Shown piece by piece: positions 39,413-56,853 of a stretch of DNA of 64,000 bases. A program made the translations under genes and the position numbers. The notes beneath the pieces are model-generated. The model was given only the letters and a program-made list of their open reading frames with translations, did not search any database and was not told where the DNA came from. Numbering within the stretch: the first letter of the stretch is position 1; every line of letters starts with the position of its first letter. The DNA is from Flaccisagitta enflata (taxonomy: Eukaryota; Chaetognatha; Sagittoidea; Aphragmophora), in NCBI GenBank assembly GCA_965153355.1, contig OZ231126.1:97960001-98024000 (forward strand). The letters run 5' to 3'.

Positions 39413-39939
39413 CCTGTGGAATTTAGAGTAATACAAGATTATAATGCGTGTCTTAGAGCTTTCATGAATACACGAGCCCATGTCATGAGTCTTTGGGTTT
39501 TATCGCCTACAACAAAATTCACAGTATGGTATCAACACTCAACGCGAAATACAATGAAATAAACACAAAATTTGACCCCATAATTGATTACTTGGGGGAA
39601 TATGTACATTAGTTTCAAGGGAAAATTGACCGAGTACACTTACAACCGCTAGTTGATATTTTTACAGAAAATGACATATTAGAACCATATCTATTCTTTT
39701 ACTCCTGCTCCCGAGGTGCAACCAGTTAAGGATATACAGTGGGCCCATTGTTTCTCTCCCAAGGTAAATGTATTCTATAACTTCCCCCCATGGCCATGCA
39801 ATCAATCGTTCGTACTCCTTAAATTCATCTACTTCAAAATCCCTGTAATCATCTCCTCGTTCATTCGAGATCCACCCCAGAATTCATAAACACCGCAATT
39901 CTGATAATCAACTGTTTCCCCCATTTACCATCACATCGC

Positions 39940-40125
39940 CTCATTCGAGATTACATCGCCTCATTCGAGATTTACATCGCCTCATTCGAGATTTACATCG
40001 CCTCATTCGAGATTTACATCGCCTCATTCGAGATTTACATCATCTCATTCGAGATTTACATCGCCTCATTCGAGATTTACATCGCCTCATTCGAGATTTA
40101 CATCGCCTCATTCGAGATCCATATC
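39940..40125. repeat. 21-bp repeat ATCGCCTCATTCGAGATTTAC
   Basis: About nine near-identical units between the RT gene and the F-box-like gene. There are no spacers, so this is not a CRISPR array. Confidence 0.95.
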
Positions 40126-40306
40126 GCCTCCTGTAATTCGTCTCTTTGGTTACCAATAATGCACGATATTCCTTCTATATCCCCCTATACCATTGGTTAA
40201 GATACAAAACTGCCATCCTATTTAAGCGCAACTCGTATAAAACAATAACAAAAACAAAACGATTGTCCGGTTCTTTTAGTCATTTTCCTTTGTCATTATC
40301 AACCAA

Positions 40307-42919
40307 TTAGTCCAAGTATTCTACCTCACTCTTCCCTACAAATCTACACCCATTTGTCTCTCCCAACCCATCCAACTTCTCCTTATCCACCTCCTTTGCC
40401 AGCCTTTTAAGCTTCAACCGTAGTTCATTGTTCTTTCTAGATTCCATTTCCTTCCCATCCTCCCTTTCCTCCCCATCGGTCCCTTCCCCTTCAAAGTCCT
40501 GGGACTTAGGATTTTCTATTTTGAACCATTCTAGCATTATCGGTGACATTCCCCCCTTATACAGTCGCAAGATAGGTCTTTCCATTTTTGAGGCTATCTG
40601 GTCCGCCTGTTCGTCAGTCACTAATCGGGACAATATGTCAGGAATCAATAGATCTCTCGATGTTCCGGGTTTATGAAATATTTCAAAGGTAAACTGGGAC
40701 AGATATTGGAGCCAACGGGCTACTTTACCTGAACTGTCTTTCAGGGTTCCAACATATCTCAGCGCTCCGTGATCGGAATATACGATATATGGGCGGCCTA
40801 AAAAGTGTCTAAATTTTTTGGTAAAATAAACAATACTAAAAAGCTCTTTCTCTGTCGTGGTCCATGTGACCTCAGAGCTTTTTAGTATTTTTGAGCCGAA
40901 GGCCAAAAGAGACAGCTTGTTGTCAGGTTTTATCTGGTTTAGGGTTGCTCCTATGCCCTTACCCGATGCGTCTGTGGTAAGTAATACTGGCCATTGGGGA
41001 TTAAAGTAGTTCCTAATGGGGGGGCTAACAAGCTTTAATTTGATTGTCTCAAAAGCTGATTGGCACTCATCACTCCATAAGAAAGGCACCGTTTTCCTCG
41101 TCAAACTAATTATGGGGGCAAGAATTTTACTATGCCCTTTTATAAAAGTACGATAGTAATTAGCAACTCCTAAAAACCTTTGGACCTCTTTCACATTTTG
41201 CGGTTGGGGGAAATTAATAACACTATCTGTGATATGCCGACAGGTTCTAATCCCATCCTCACCTATGATGAACCCCAAAAATTCCACAGACTTTTGGAAT
41301 AATTTAACCTTGCTAGCCCTAAGCCTTAAACCCGCTTCCTTTAAACGATTCAACACCTGGACTAATCTGTCAAAAGATTCTTGGTAAGTGGCCCCAAATA
41401 CTACAATATCGTCTATATAAATAACGGCAGCTTTCCAACAGAGGGGCCCTAATATGTCCTGTATCAGCATTTGATAGGTAGTCGGGCACGACGATAGCCC
41501 AAAGGGCATCCTACGATACTGATACAGGCCCTTACTGGTGGAAAACGCCGTTATTGGTTTAGAAGCCTCTTCCATGAGTACCTGATGGTACCCCTGGAAG
41601 AGGTCTAAGCTATGATAGTATTTTTGTCCCCTAAACTGTTGTAATAATTCATCTATGTTAGGGATAGGATACGCTAATGGGGGTATTGATAGGGAGTTAA
41701 CTGCCCGAAAGTCTATACAAAGACGGTACCTACTCTTACGGGGTTCCCAACTAAGTACAATTCTACTACTCCAATTGGAACTAGAGGGCTCTATAATGTC
41801 TTGGTCAAGTAACTTTTGAATTTCGGACTCTATGAAACTATTTTGTTGCTCCGAGAAGCGTCTATTTTTGTGCTTAATTGGGACTGCTCCAGGTTTAAGC
41901 TCAATTTTATGTTTTATACGATGGGTATGCCCAACCCTGCATCCATCCCATTGAAACACCGACCCAAATTTCTCCAATTCCGCCCTAACCTCCGCTTTTT
42001 GATTTTCATCAAGAGGGCTCTCACTCAATCCCAGATCAACCTCACTCAACTTTTTCGATTCAAACTCTTCAAACAACATTGGGTCATCGATCTCCTCATT
42101 CTTAATCTGGCATTCTCCCCATTCACCTTCTATGATGGAGCTAACAAGAATAGGTTGTCCATTGGTGAATGTAAATTCACCATACTCATCGCCTTCTCCA
42201 AGTCCAATGTTCAAGTCAGTAGTATTAAGTACCCTTGTTAGCACATCAGGTTTTGCTACAGTTAAGGTTCTTGCTCCCTGGAGTCCCCACCTACTGACAT
42301 CCACCCCAGGGTCTATGATTCCTTCCCCCCCTTCATTCTCCTTCACACCTATCAGTTTAACTTTGATATCACAAGTCGAGTTAGGGGGCAAGATGACATT
42401 CTCAGAGACACACACTCTCCTGACCCCCCTATCTTCCCTGTAAACTACATGCATATTCAACTGGCCTACTTGCGGCTGAAAGCAGCTGCCATCGGCAAGA
42501 TTTATGTTAAGCTGGTGACGAAAGATAGTGTCTAGACCCAATAACCCACTTAAACCCAAACCTCTGATCACATAAAATTTTACTATCGCCCGATAGTTTT
42601 TCTCACTCCCATAGAAAATAGTTGGCAACAATATGTAACCCAAGCATTCTATCTTGGACCCATTTACAGCTTCAAATCTATCACCATCTTGTAGCAATCT
42701 CAACTGCCCCTCAAGATTAATTTCATTAAAGACTTCTTCACTTAAAAGAGTTCGTACTGACCCTGTATCCAGTCCCATTTTTACCTGCCTCCCCTTTAAT
42801 CCCACATTCATAAACATGTACGTCGGTACTTGTATATCATCAGTATATTCGTCCCCTTCAATAATTTCCAAACCCCTGTTTATTTCTCCCTCAAAATCAG
42901 TGATCCAGCATACCACCAC
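40307..42919 (-). CDS. Pol: aspartic protease, reverse transcriptase, RNase H
   Basis: An 870-codon frame (GTG at 42919; the frame is open upstream to the frameshift site). Protease active site LDTGSVRTLL is at residues 50-59. RT motifs are RLCIDFRAVNS (about 399), LDLFQGYHQV (about 438), RMPFGLSSCP and the catalytic YIDD at 501-504. RNase H shows TDASGKGIGA (649 onward), TEKEL and YSDHGAL. The ORF ends at about residue 870 without any integrase domain, which is unusual for gypsy. It is produced as a Gag-Pol fusion by -1 frameshifting. The catalytic residues are intact. Confidence 0.96.
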   Translation of the reverse strand: MVVCWITDFEGEINRGLEIIEGDEYTDDIQVPTYMFMNVGLKGRQVKMGLDTGSVRTLLSEEVFNEINLEGQLRLLQDGDRFEAVNGSKIECLGYILLPTIFYGSEKNYRAIVKFYVIRGLGLSGLLGLDTIFRHQLNINLADGSCFQPQVGQLNMHVVYREDRGVRRVCVSENVILPPNSTCDIKVKLIGVKENEGGEGIIDPGVDVSRWGLQGARTLTVAKPDVLTRVLNTTDLNIGLGEGDEYGEFTFTNGQPILVSSIIEGEWGECQIKNEEIDDPMLFEEFESKKLSEVDLGLSESPLDENQKAEVRAELEKFGSVFQWDGCRVGHTHRIKHKIELKPGAVPIKHKNRRFSEQQNSFIESEIQKLLDQDIIEPSSSNWSSRIVLSWEPRKSRYRLCIDFRAVNSLSIPPLAYPIPNIDELLQQFRGQKYYHSLDLFQGYHQVLMEEASKPITAFSTSKGLYQYRRMPFGLSSCPTTYQMLIQDILGPLCWKAAVIYIDDIVVFGATYQESFDRLVQVLNRLKEAGLRLRASKVKLFQKSVEFLGFIIGEDGIRTCRHITDSVINFPQPQNVKEVQRFLGVANYYRTFIKGHSKILAPIISLTRKTVPFLWSDECQSAFETIKLKLVSPPIRNYFNPQWPVLLTTDASGKGIGATLNQIKPDNKLSLLAFGSKILKSSEVTWTTTEKELFSIVYFTKKFRHFLGRPYIVYSDHGALRYVGTLKDSSGKVARWLQYLSQFTFEIFHKPGTSRDLLIPDILSRLVTDEQADQIASKMERPILRLYKGGMSPIMLEWFKIENPKSQDFEGEGTDGEEREDGKEMESRKNNELRLKLKRLAKEVDKEKLDGLGETNGCRFVGKSEVEYLD

Positions 42920-42958
42920 ATCTTGCCCCGGCAGTCTTTCAATTGATACTTCTGGTTG

Positions 42959-42991
42959 CCCCCCTGCAAGAGGGGGGTCTAGGAGTTTAAA
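42959..42991 (-). promoter_or_regulatory. Programmed -1 ribosomal frameshift signal (gag-pol)
   Basis: Heptamer T TTA AAC (42991-42985) in the gag frame lies three bases before the gag stop. A 7-base spacer follows, then a stem CCCCCC/GGGGGG (42977-42972 with 42964-42959) and a 7-base loop. Slipping -1 enters the open pol frame. Confidence 0.9.
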
Positions 42992-44572
42992 TGCCCCTGG
43001 AGATTATTAATTTCCCCCCCAGCATTGTCTGCAACATTGGGCAGCTCCCGCTCTTGTGCCTGGGCCACATTACCCCCTTGTCCATTCACCTGTTGGCCAT
43101 TAATCGGAGCATTTCTACGTGGGGGTAACAAAGGTTGAGGGGGTAACATGGGTTGAGGGGGTAGCATAGGCTGTTGGGGTAACATAGGTTGTGGGGCTGG
43201 TTGGTGCTGCATGGCCATGGGTGAGCCGGCCATGTGTGGGAAGGGGTTAAAGTTTCTCCTCGGGTTATTCATAAAGCCACCCCTAGGATTAAAATTTGGC
43301 CCCGGGTATTGCCCTCCATTGTAAGGCCGATTGCCTCCATTTTGAACATAGTTGCCGCCATTTTGAGGATATTGCCCTGGGCCCATTGCCTTAGGTTCTA
43401 TTACCTCCCTACATTCCCTTCTGATATGTCCAAATTTCCTGCACCGATAACACATAATTCCCGGTGGTCCCCCTGGGTTCCTACCCCTAGATGGGCCTGG
43501 AAGGTTTCCATAATTCCCCCCTTCTGCCCCCTCTAATCCATTGCTTATCTCTTGGTTAGTAACTGCTCCAATAACATTACCATGGGTTACTAGCATTGAG
43601 TCAGCTGTCAGTATGATTTTTTCAATGTCATCCTCTTGGCATAAAGTGGCCGATAAAATTTTACGGTCCGTCGCATTCAAAGATTCGTAAATTTTTAGTT
43701 TACTCATCTCGATTGCAAACGGCTCTCTAGGGTCCATCCCAGCCCTCCTGATATACATCCTAAGTCGATCTACGAAACTGGTAACGCTTTCCGCCGACCC
43801 CCTTCTAGCCATAATAAACAATTCCTTATTCTTTTTTGCACTTTGTGGATCTATTTTCAACCTCATACTCTTAAAGAACGCCTCCTCTGTCTCCTTGTCT
43901 TCGTCCGTTAGTGAGTCGAAAGCCCGTCTAGCCCCCCCCAGATAAACAGGCGGGCATTGCCGCAAGTAGGCCCTCAAGTGTCCATTTATTACATGTTACC
44001 ACTGCCTTTACCTTTTCCTCCCATTCATCAATATCGTGATTTGCTCCATCATAATTCGGTAGTTTCTGTGTCACTATTCCTCTCGATTTTTCCCTCTCAA
44101 TTCTAAGACTTTGAAATTCTTCAGCCAGTATATCAGTCCCTTCCCGATTGTGTTTCGTCTGTCCATCTATCATTAACCTAAATTGTTGCATCGTCGCCTC
44201 CTCTCTTTCCCTATTGTATTGTCTAGTTTCCTGTTCTCTCTGCTCATTATAACGTCTTTGTGCCTCCATTTGTTGATTCATACTTTCAATTAAAACCCTT
44301 CCCATTTCCCGGACTGCTTCGACACTCTCGGCCATTGTCAACGTATTTTGTTCTGTGTTCTCTTCCTCTAATCCAGTCAATAAGTCTTCTGTTAGAGTTA
44401 AGTCTTGTTCCGTTTGATCAGTCTGTTCCTCCAGTTCAATCCGTATGTCCTCTGGCAATGTCAATTCTTGTTCAGATAGATCAGTCTCGATGTTTTCTTT
44501 TACTCTCTTGACCGCCCCCCTGAATGTCACCTCCTTATAATGGGCTTTACGTTTATTAGCTCTAGTGTTCAT
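42979..44572 (-). pseudogene. gag, frame interrupted at an 8-G run
   Basis: ATG at 44572 begins a coiled-coil, Gln/Glu-rich N-terminus. A gypsy capsid-like region follows (LPNYDGANHDIDEWEEKV, then ARRAFDSL). The frame changes within CCCCCCCC at 43932-43939 (8 G on the coding strand), where the ORF would stop four codons later; homology-like continuity resumes in the next frame. The C-terminal half has the zinc knuckle CYRCRKFGHIRREC (CX2CX4HX4C) and a Gly/Pro/Asn-rich tail, ending at 42979. The interruption may be a mutation, an assembly error in a homopolymer, or less likely a second frameshift site. It encodes the particle protein binding genomic RNA. Confidence 0.85.
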
Positions 44573-44615
44573 TCACACTCACTCCACTGTATCTCTCCCC
44601 CCCCCTTAACTGGTT

Positions 44616-44876
44616 TCACACGGGAGCAGGCCTTTCAAAGGATACGTCGCATTCAATACTAACTAAACCGTTTGAATTTCTTGTTATTACTATATCTGAA
44701 ATTATGATTTTTGTGGGAACTGGATCCACTATCATCGGATCCAAAGAGCTCTTAATCAAATCTCTTAACAAGTTATGGTTTATATTGTGATTTCGAACTA
44801 TTCTTGTAACTCTTACAAATCCGTTTTGATTATTCCGGTCACCTTGATTATCCTGATTACTTAGGTTTCCCACCAT
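44616..44876 (-). CDS. Small ORF upstream of gag (86 aa)
   Basis: Lies between the primer binding site and gag. The product is Asn-rich at the N-terminus with no recognised domain. A donor-like CTAA|GTAATC lies in its first codons (44860-44855) and could be the leader donor for the accessory mRNAs. It may be a regulatory upstream ORF rather than a protein gene. Confidence 0.4.
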   Translation of the reverse strand: MVGNLSNQDNQGDRNNQNGFVRVTRIVRNHNINHNLLRDLIKSSLDPMIVDPVPTKIIISDIVITRNSNGLVSIECDVSFERPAPV

Positions 44877-45024
44877 AATACTACAACCTCAACAACCAGT
44901 AAGGACCCCCCACCAATTCGGAACCACCAATAAAAGCGGGGATCAAATAAGAAACAGGGAAGAAGAAAAAAAAAAAATTTTATAATTTCCCTTCCGATAT
45001 ATTCCCCTACTAAACCTCTAAAGA

Positions 45025-45042
45025 GCTCCACATTGGGCGCCA
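45025..45042 (-). other. Primer binding site, tRNA-Lys type
   Basis: TGGCGCCCAATGTGGAGC, two bases inside the 5' LTR. It matches the tRNA-Lys(1,2) primer site of retroviruses with two differences. Confidence 0.8.
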
Positions 45043-45354
45043 GTTGTAAAATATGTCTGCGTGGACCTATCAGGGTAGCATGAAATAATTAGCATCAATC
45101 ACCTAAGTTCTAATATACCCTTTTGAGCGCCCCTGGTTAGCTTTTATGAGAACACGGGTCTTTTGTAGGTTTTGCTAGGTTTAGTCACCCTGGTCACACA
45201 CTGACAATCTTACTAGTATTAGTGATTCCGAATTAGTGTGCTAATTAAAGAGCTAAATGAGGCCTAGCTGAGTTCAATTGATCATTCAGGTCCTAAATTG
45301 ATGTCCCTTTTGATAAAACCAAGACAAGGTTTTCATATGAAACCAAAGAACAAG

Positions 45355-45360
45355 TTTATT
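45355..45360 (-). terminator. LTR polyadenylation signal AATAAA
   Basis: AATAAA on the minus strand; its counterpart in the 3' LTR is at 26293-26298. Confidence 0.5.
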
Positions 45361-46491
45361 AGATGACAGGAATAATCGATCAATGAGAAAATATATTACA
45401 AGGATGGTTAAGAGATCTGATCAAGACCATATGAAAAATCCCCTCCCTCTCAAGTTATGATATTGGGTCCTAAGAATTACCCTGGCCTCTACTGAAGCCT
45501 ACCTCCGCCTCTACTGAGACAGTTACCTTAGCCTTTGTCTCTACAGAGACAAAGACCCTTTTACAGTGTCTCTACTGAGACTGACACTTACACTTTTTAA
45601 GACACAAAAGTCAAAGTCAAGTCAGTATGTATTAAGTAAGTGGACGGATGGACATGAACCTTCTACAGACAAAGTCCAAGTCTCGTCAGTAAACTCAACT
45701 CCAGTCCAAGTCCGGACAGAGTTAAGCTCAAGTGAATCTTCGTATTTCTGCGGTAATTCAGCCAAAGAATCGCGATAGTATTGAGGCTCTTTGTTGAGTC
45801 ACGTTAAGTTTCTGTTAAGTCGTGTTAAGTCACATTGGTTAAAGTCTGTAAGTATCTTCCAAGTCTAGTAGAAATCAAGCATTACGACGCCCAGGTATTT
45901 GTAAAGTTCAGTAGAAGATCGGGCATTACGACGCCCAAGAGAGCCAAAAAATGTAGTGAATTACTGAAGGAAACCCACTTTTTATACCCTTCTGCTGCTG
46001 CTGAATTGCCAAGCTCGCATTCATTTGCCAAGCTCGCAACTGAGCCACTTCCGCAAAGCATTACTTTCTTTAAGTTCCCCTATGATTGCCATTGCCGCAT
46101 TTTCGAAGCCGCAGCAGCAGCGGCAGAGCCGCGGCAAAATCTGGTCACGTGAGCTGCGGCGATGGCAATTGCGATCGCCGCAAATGCGAGGTTGGCAATG
46201 CCGCGCCCGCAATGCGCCGTTGGCAATCAAATGCAATGGTGGCATTAGTTTTTGGGGCATTTCCAGCACTATTTATCGATTATTAAGAATAGAAAAGCCA
46301 GAAGCACCCCAAAAAAAGTACCCTGTCCACTATTCACCCTAAAACCCCATGAACTAAGCCTAAAATCCCCGTATTTTTGGTCAAGATCAGATCACTTTCA
46401 CAATTTGAGGGTGTGCCTGTAAAAAATGCACGGCACCATGGAAATAACCTGAAAAAAAAGCATTAGTTAAACTATCATAGACCTCGTATCC

Positions 46492-46499
46492 TATTTATA
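46492..46499 (-). promoter_or_regulatory. LTR TATA box (TATAAATA), 5' LTR
   Basis: Likely promoter of the genomic RNA, about 295 bp from the LTR start. Confidence 0.6.
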
Positions 46500-46793
46500 C
46501 TAGATTGAACTAGATCAACGCCATTGGCCAACTAGATAGGCTAGATTGAGGTCAAATAAGCTAGATAGGAAAAGCTCCGAAATTAGATAAGAAGCTAGAT
46601 AGAAAGCTAGATCAAAACAATAGTCATCAAAATCACAAACTAAATTATAACTAGATCAAAACGACTCATAAAACTAGAAAATAACGGAATAGTCACCATC
46701 CACAATAACATAAAATCATAAGTAGTTAAGCTACACTATGATTTTATGTTACAATCGACATCAAAACTACCTGCAACTCACCAATATACAACA

Positions 46794-46798
46794 AGGGT
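46794..46798. repeat. Target site duplication AGGGT (right)
   Basis: Matches 25978-25982 exactly. Confidence 0.93.
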
Positions 46799-53999
<7,201 letters not shown>

Positions 54000-55294
54000 A
54001 GATGCCTGAAGGAAAATCTTTGTGCTCTCAAAAACTTATGTCGGTGTGGGTGCAATAATTCCTTTGCAGGTGTTTCAAAAAGAGAGAAAGAAGCCCCTGT
54101 ACTCATTTTGATGAATCATGACTCAACGATCCACAATTTCCAGTGAGTGTCTTACGATAATACCCTCTCCTCCTCCCTCTTTCCTCCCTCCCCTCAGAAA
54201 AAAAAAACCCGAACAAACATGAAAATGAAGTAGGCCTTTGAAGCGTTCTAACTTCTAGGGTTATGTATTTATGATTTTAACGAAATATGGACATGAAAAA
54301 AAAAAAACATTTTTGTTTGCCGTCCTACGAAGACAATCTAAATCTGTCAGTTCCGGACCAATATATTTGAATTCTGAAAGAATGTTGGGTCGTTAGCTTT
54401 ACTGACACGATCGATATTAGTTCACTCATTAGTTACGTCGAAAAGATGAAGTACAGTAGTAGTTGCTTGCTCAATTTATGGTCGCGTACTAGTCATCGTC
54501 GCGTGTATATATACGCTTTCACTCCCCTGAACTATTACAGTTATGTACGGTTTTTTCCTTTTTCTCTCATGATTTCTTTTTCACTCGTGACAATAATGGG
54601 CATTCGACTGGTAAAGTTATCATTTATCCTTTCTACTCTGCGTTTTCCCCCGCAATATCTCGTTGAAATTTTCTCGTTTTAAGTATGATGGATATGATCT
54701 GACGATTTTTCTTCAGTCGTTTTTTTCTTTGAAGCACCGATCTAATTTCATTGCACGTTGCCGGTAATGAAATCAATGCAAAGTCGCTGCGCTGCGTATA
54801 CATTTCTGATCCGTTAACGTGTAGTAGTAACTCAGGGCTTTATCCCCTCTTTGTTGGTACAATTGTGTAACCCTGTTAACGCTGTTGGAGTTCTGCATTT
54901 TCTCTCATTTCTTACGTATTTTGTAACGTCTCTCCGTAGAAGTCAAATTCCTTAATTATCTAACCTATATTTCACGGGTGTGCTCAGTTATTCATGTATG
55001 TTTTTAATCGACTTTTGACTAAAGAGAATCTAGCAGCGATGACCATAAAATCATGGGCCGAGGTTTTACATATATATCAAACGGAATAAGGAAACGAAAG
55101 ATAAGAAAGAAAGAAACAAGCCCGACCAGGCGACGATGCGTCCGGGCTGTGTTTCTATGTGTATTGATCATGTGACATATATGGAGAGACAGATGGACGA
55201 ACAGACAGGAGGAAAAGGCTCTCAAAACATGTTGGTTGATCATTTGTTTCAGTAAAGGATCTCACCGTGGCCAAAAACAGCTGAGAAATGCGGT

Positions 55295-55420
55295 TTTTGA
55301 ATAGGCGTAACGAACCGACCAACCGACCGACAAACGGACCGACCGACCGATGGACGGACCGACGGACGGACAGACAGACCCTCTTATAGAGATGCGTTCC
55401 TGACGGACGCATCTAATAAG
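55295..55420 (-). repeat. Family B repeat with GATGCGT/ACGCATC hairpin
   Basis: GACCAACCGACCGACAAACG and similar tetramers, CCTCTTATAGA, then a hairpin with arms GATGCGT and ACGCATC (about 55391-55413). Confidence 0.7.
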
Positions 55421-56137
55421 AGATGGCTGCGTCCTCGGTCACGAACGTCGAGATCCGTTTACTTCCAAGAGTTCTGATATATTACTGTTATTGGGGGGGG
55501 GGGGGGGGAGTTTTCGAATAGTGTGGACAGCTATTCACCGGTTTAACATTTTACTTTTGTCTTTCACAAAGGTGATTGCTGTAGACCAAGAAGACCGGGT
55601 TTTCATGTTTCCTTTCCACAGTCGGTTCGCAGTTTTTTCCCGCCGAATTCCTCTTCTATTACACTCTTTATTTTGGGTAAGGACAAAGTTTATAAGGACA
55701 TTGAGGCTGAGATTTAGCCAAAAATTAAGGACATTTTAAGGACAAGGCTCAGCCTCAGATAAGACCTCAGCAAAAATCTTCTCTCAAGTGAGATTCTCAA
55801 ATTTGGCAAAAATTTTCTCTCAAGCGGAAGATTTTATAAGAACCTGCTTTATGTTGAATTGTTGATATGTGTTTTTAGTTTGAAAAGTTTTTCATTCAAA
55901 ACCAATTTGTCATATCTATTTTTTTTATATTTTATTTTGTTAGGTTTAGTTATATTTGACAATAGTTAGATACTTGCCTTGCGAAGAAAAACTTAAGGAT
56001 ATTTTAAGAACATTTCAGCCTCAAATTTTTGATTATTTAAGCACATCCGAGGCTCAAAAAAAATTTACTGGTCCTTAAAAAAAATAAAGAGTGTACCTTC
56101 ATTGCTCTCCCCGCACTCCTACCGTCGACGGCTTCTG

Positions 56138-56285
56138 GTCGCGGATGCGCGACTCTTTAGTCTATACGTCAACGTGTCGTTCGGTCGGAAATTTTCTAAT
56201 TGCAAGCGGTTTCTGTATTACCGCCCTTGCGCCTGCCCAACCGTCCGCGACTGGGGTGCCGTGTTTCTCGCCTTTTTAGATTGAT
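56138..56285 (+). repeat. Family A hairpin repeat
   Basis: GGTCGCGGATGCGCGACTC at the left, CGTTCGGTCGG in the middle, CCCAACCGTCCGCGACTGG and GCCGTGTTTCTC at the right. The tag GTCGCGGA is shared by both ends. Confidence 0.6.
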
Positions 56286-56853
56286 AAGCAGACAGAAGAG
56301 GTCCGACTGATGCGCCCCTCCTTAAAATTGTGTTGACATTTACCCCTAATTAATTATTATTATAATATAAAGACAAATCTTCTCAAATAGAGATGCAAGG
56401 ACGCAGTAGAGATAATGTCAAGTTTCATTTAGCCGGCTTTAGTTTATTCGCCAAATTCGGTCATCGACGTACAGATGATGACGATGACGCTAATAACAGC
56501 GTGAATCAATTCCGTCTCAAGACGATAGATTTTAAGATCTGGTCGTCTTATGATTTTGCAGGGCCGCAGGCGTCCCATGGGGTGGTGGATCATGGCTCAT
56601 GGGCGTCTCGTCTTTGTGTATTCACAAACCGCCATCATGGCTTTGACGAACCATGTTTGTGAAGAGGACGGAACTTGAATAGGAAAAAAATAAAACAGAA
56701 ACTGATTGACTGGCTTCAAAAGTGAGAGGCAGTGAAAGACACGGTTGTGTTGTGAATGTTAAAACTGACCAAATAAAAACTCGAAAGTTCGTCTTCTGCG
56801 CGCGTTAGACAGATCTCTCTCTCTATCGCGATCTCCTTGAAATTTGCCTTTAT

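Larger units (their letters stand above)
25983..46793 (-). mobile_element. Giant Ty3/gypsy-type LTR retroelement with accessory genes
   Basis: A 20,811-bp element antisense to AMPK. Order in its own orientation: 5' LTR (45045-46793), tRNA-Lys-like PBS, 86-codon ORF, gag, -1 frameshift, protease-RT-RNase H, F-box-like gene, C2H2 gene, 169-aa ORF, coiled-coil ORF, Cys/His-rich ORF, integrase, ankyrin/SOCS-like gene, RING-like gene, PPT, 3' LTR (25983-27729). Both LTRs start TG and end CA, and a 5-bp duplication flanks the element. Typical gypsy elements are 5-8 kb with integrase fused to RNase H; here they are about 7.9 kb apart. LTRs are about 99% identical, so the insertion is recent. An 8-G run breaks gag and a TGA interrupts the RING-like gene, so this copy may be defective. 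No envelope gene was found. Confidence 0.95.
45045..46793 (-). repeat. 5' LTR (1,749 bp)
   Basis: Partner of 25983-27729; begins TG and ends CA on the minus strand. TATAAATA at 46492-46499 and AATAAA at 45355-45360 suggest a long R region of about 1 kb. Confidence 0.95.
54000..56853. other. AMPK 3' region and spacer to the Rab-binding gene
   Basis: Non-coding, with a long G-run at 55494-55508 and family A/B repeats at 55295-55420 and 56138-56280. A 90-codon ORF at 56393-56662 has no recognised similarity and is not called. Confidence 0.55.

Noticed and set aside
39940-40125. CRISPR-like array
   Set aside because: Contiguous tandem units without spacers in a eukaryotic retroelement.
32460-40300. 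Retroviral envelope gene
   Set aside because: I looked for a signal peptide, furin-like site and membrane span among ORFs between RT and integrase and found none.
56393-56662. 90-codon plus-strand ORF
   Set aside because: No recognised domain or splice context; possibly untranslated sequence.
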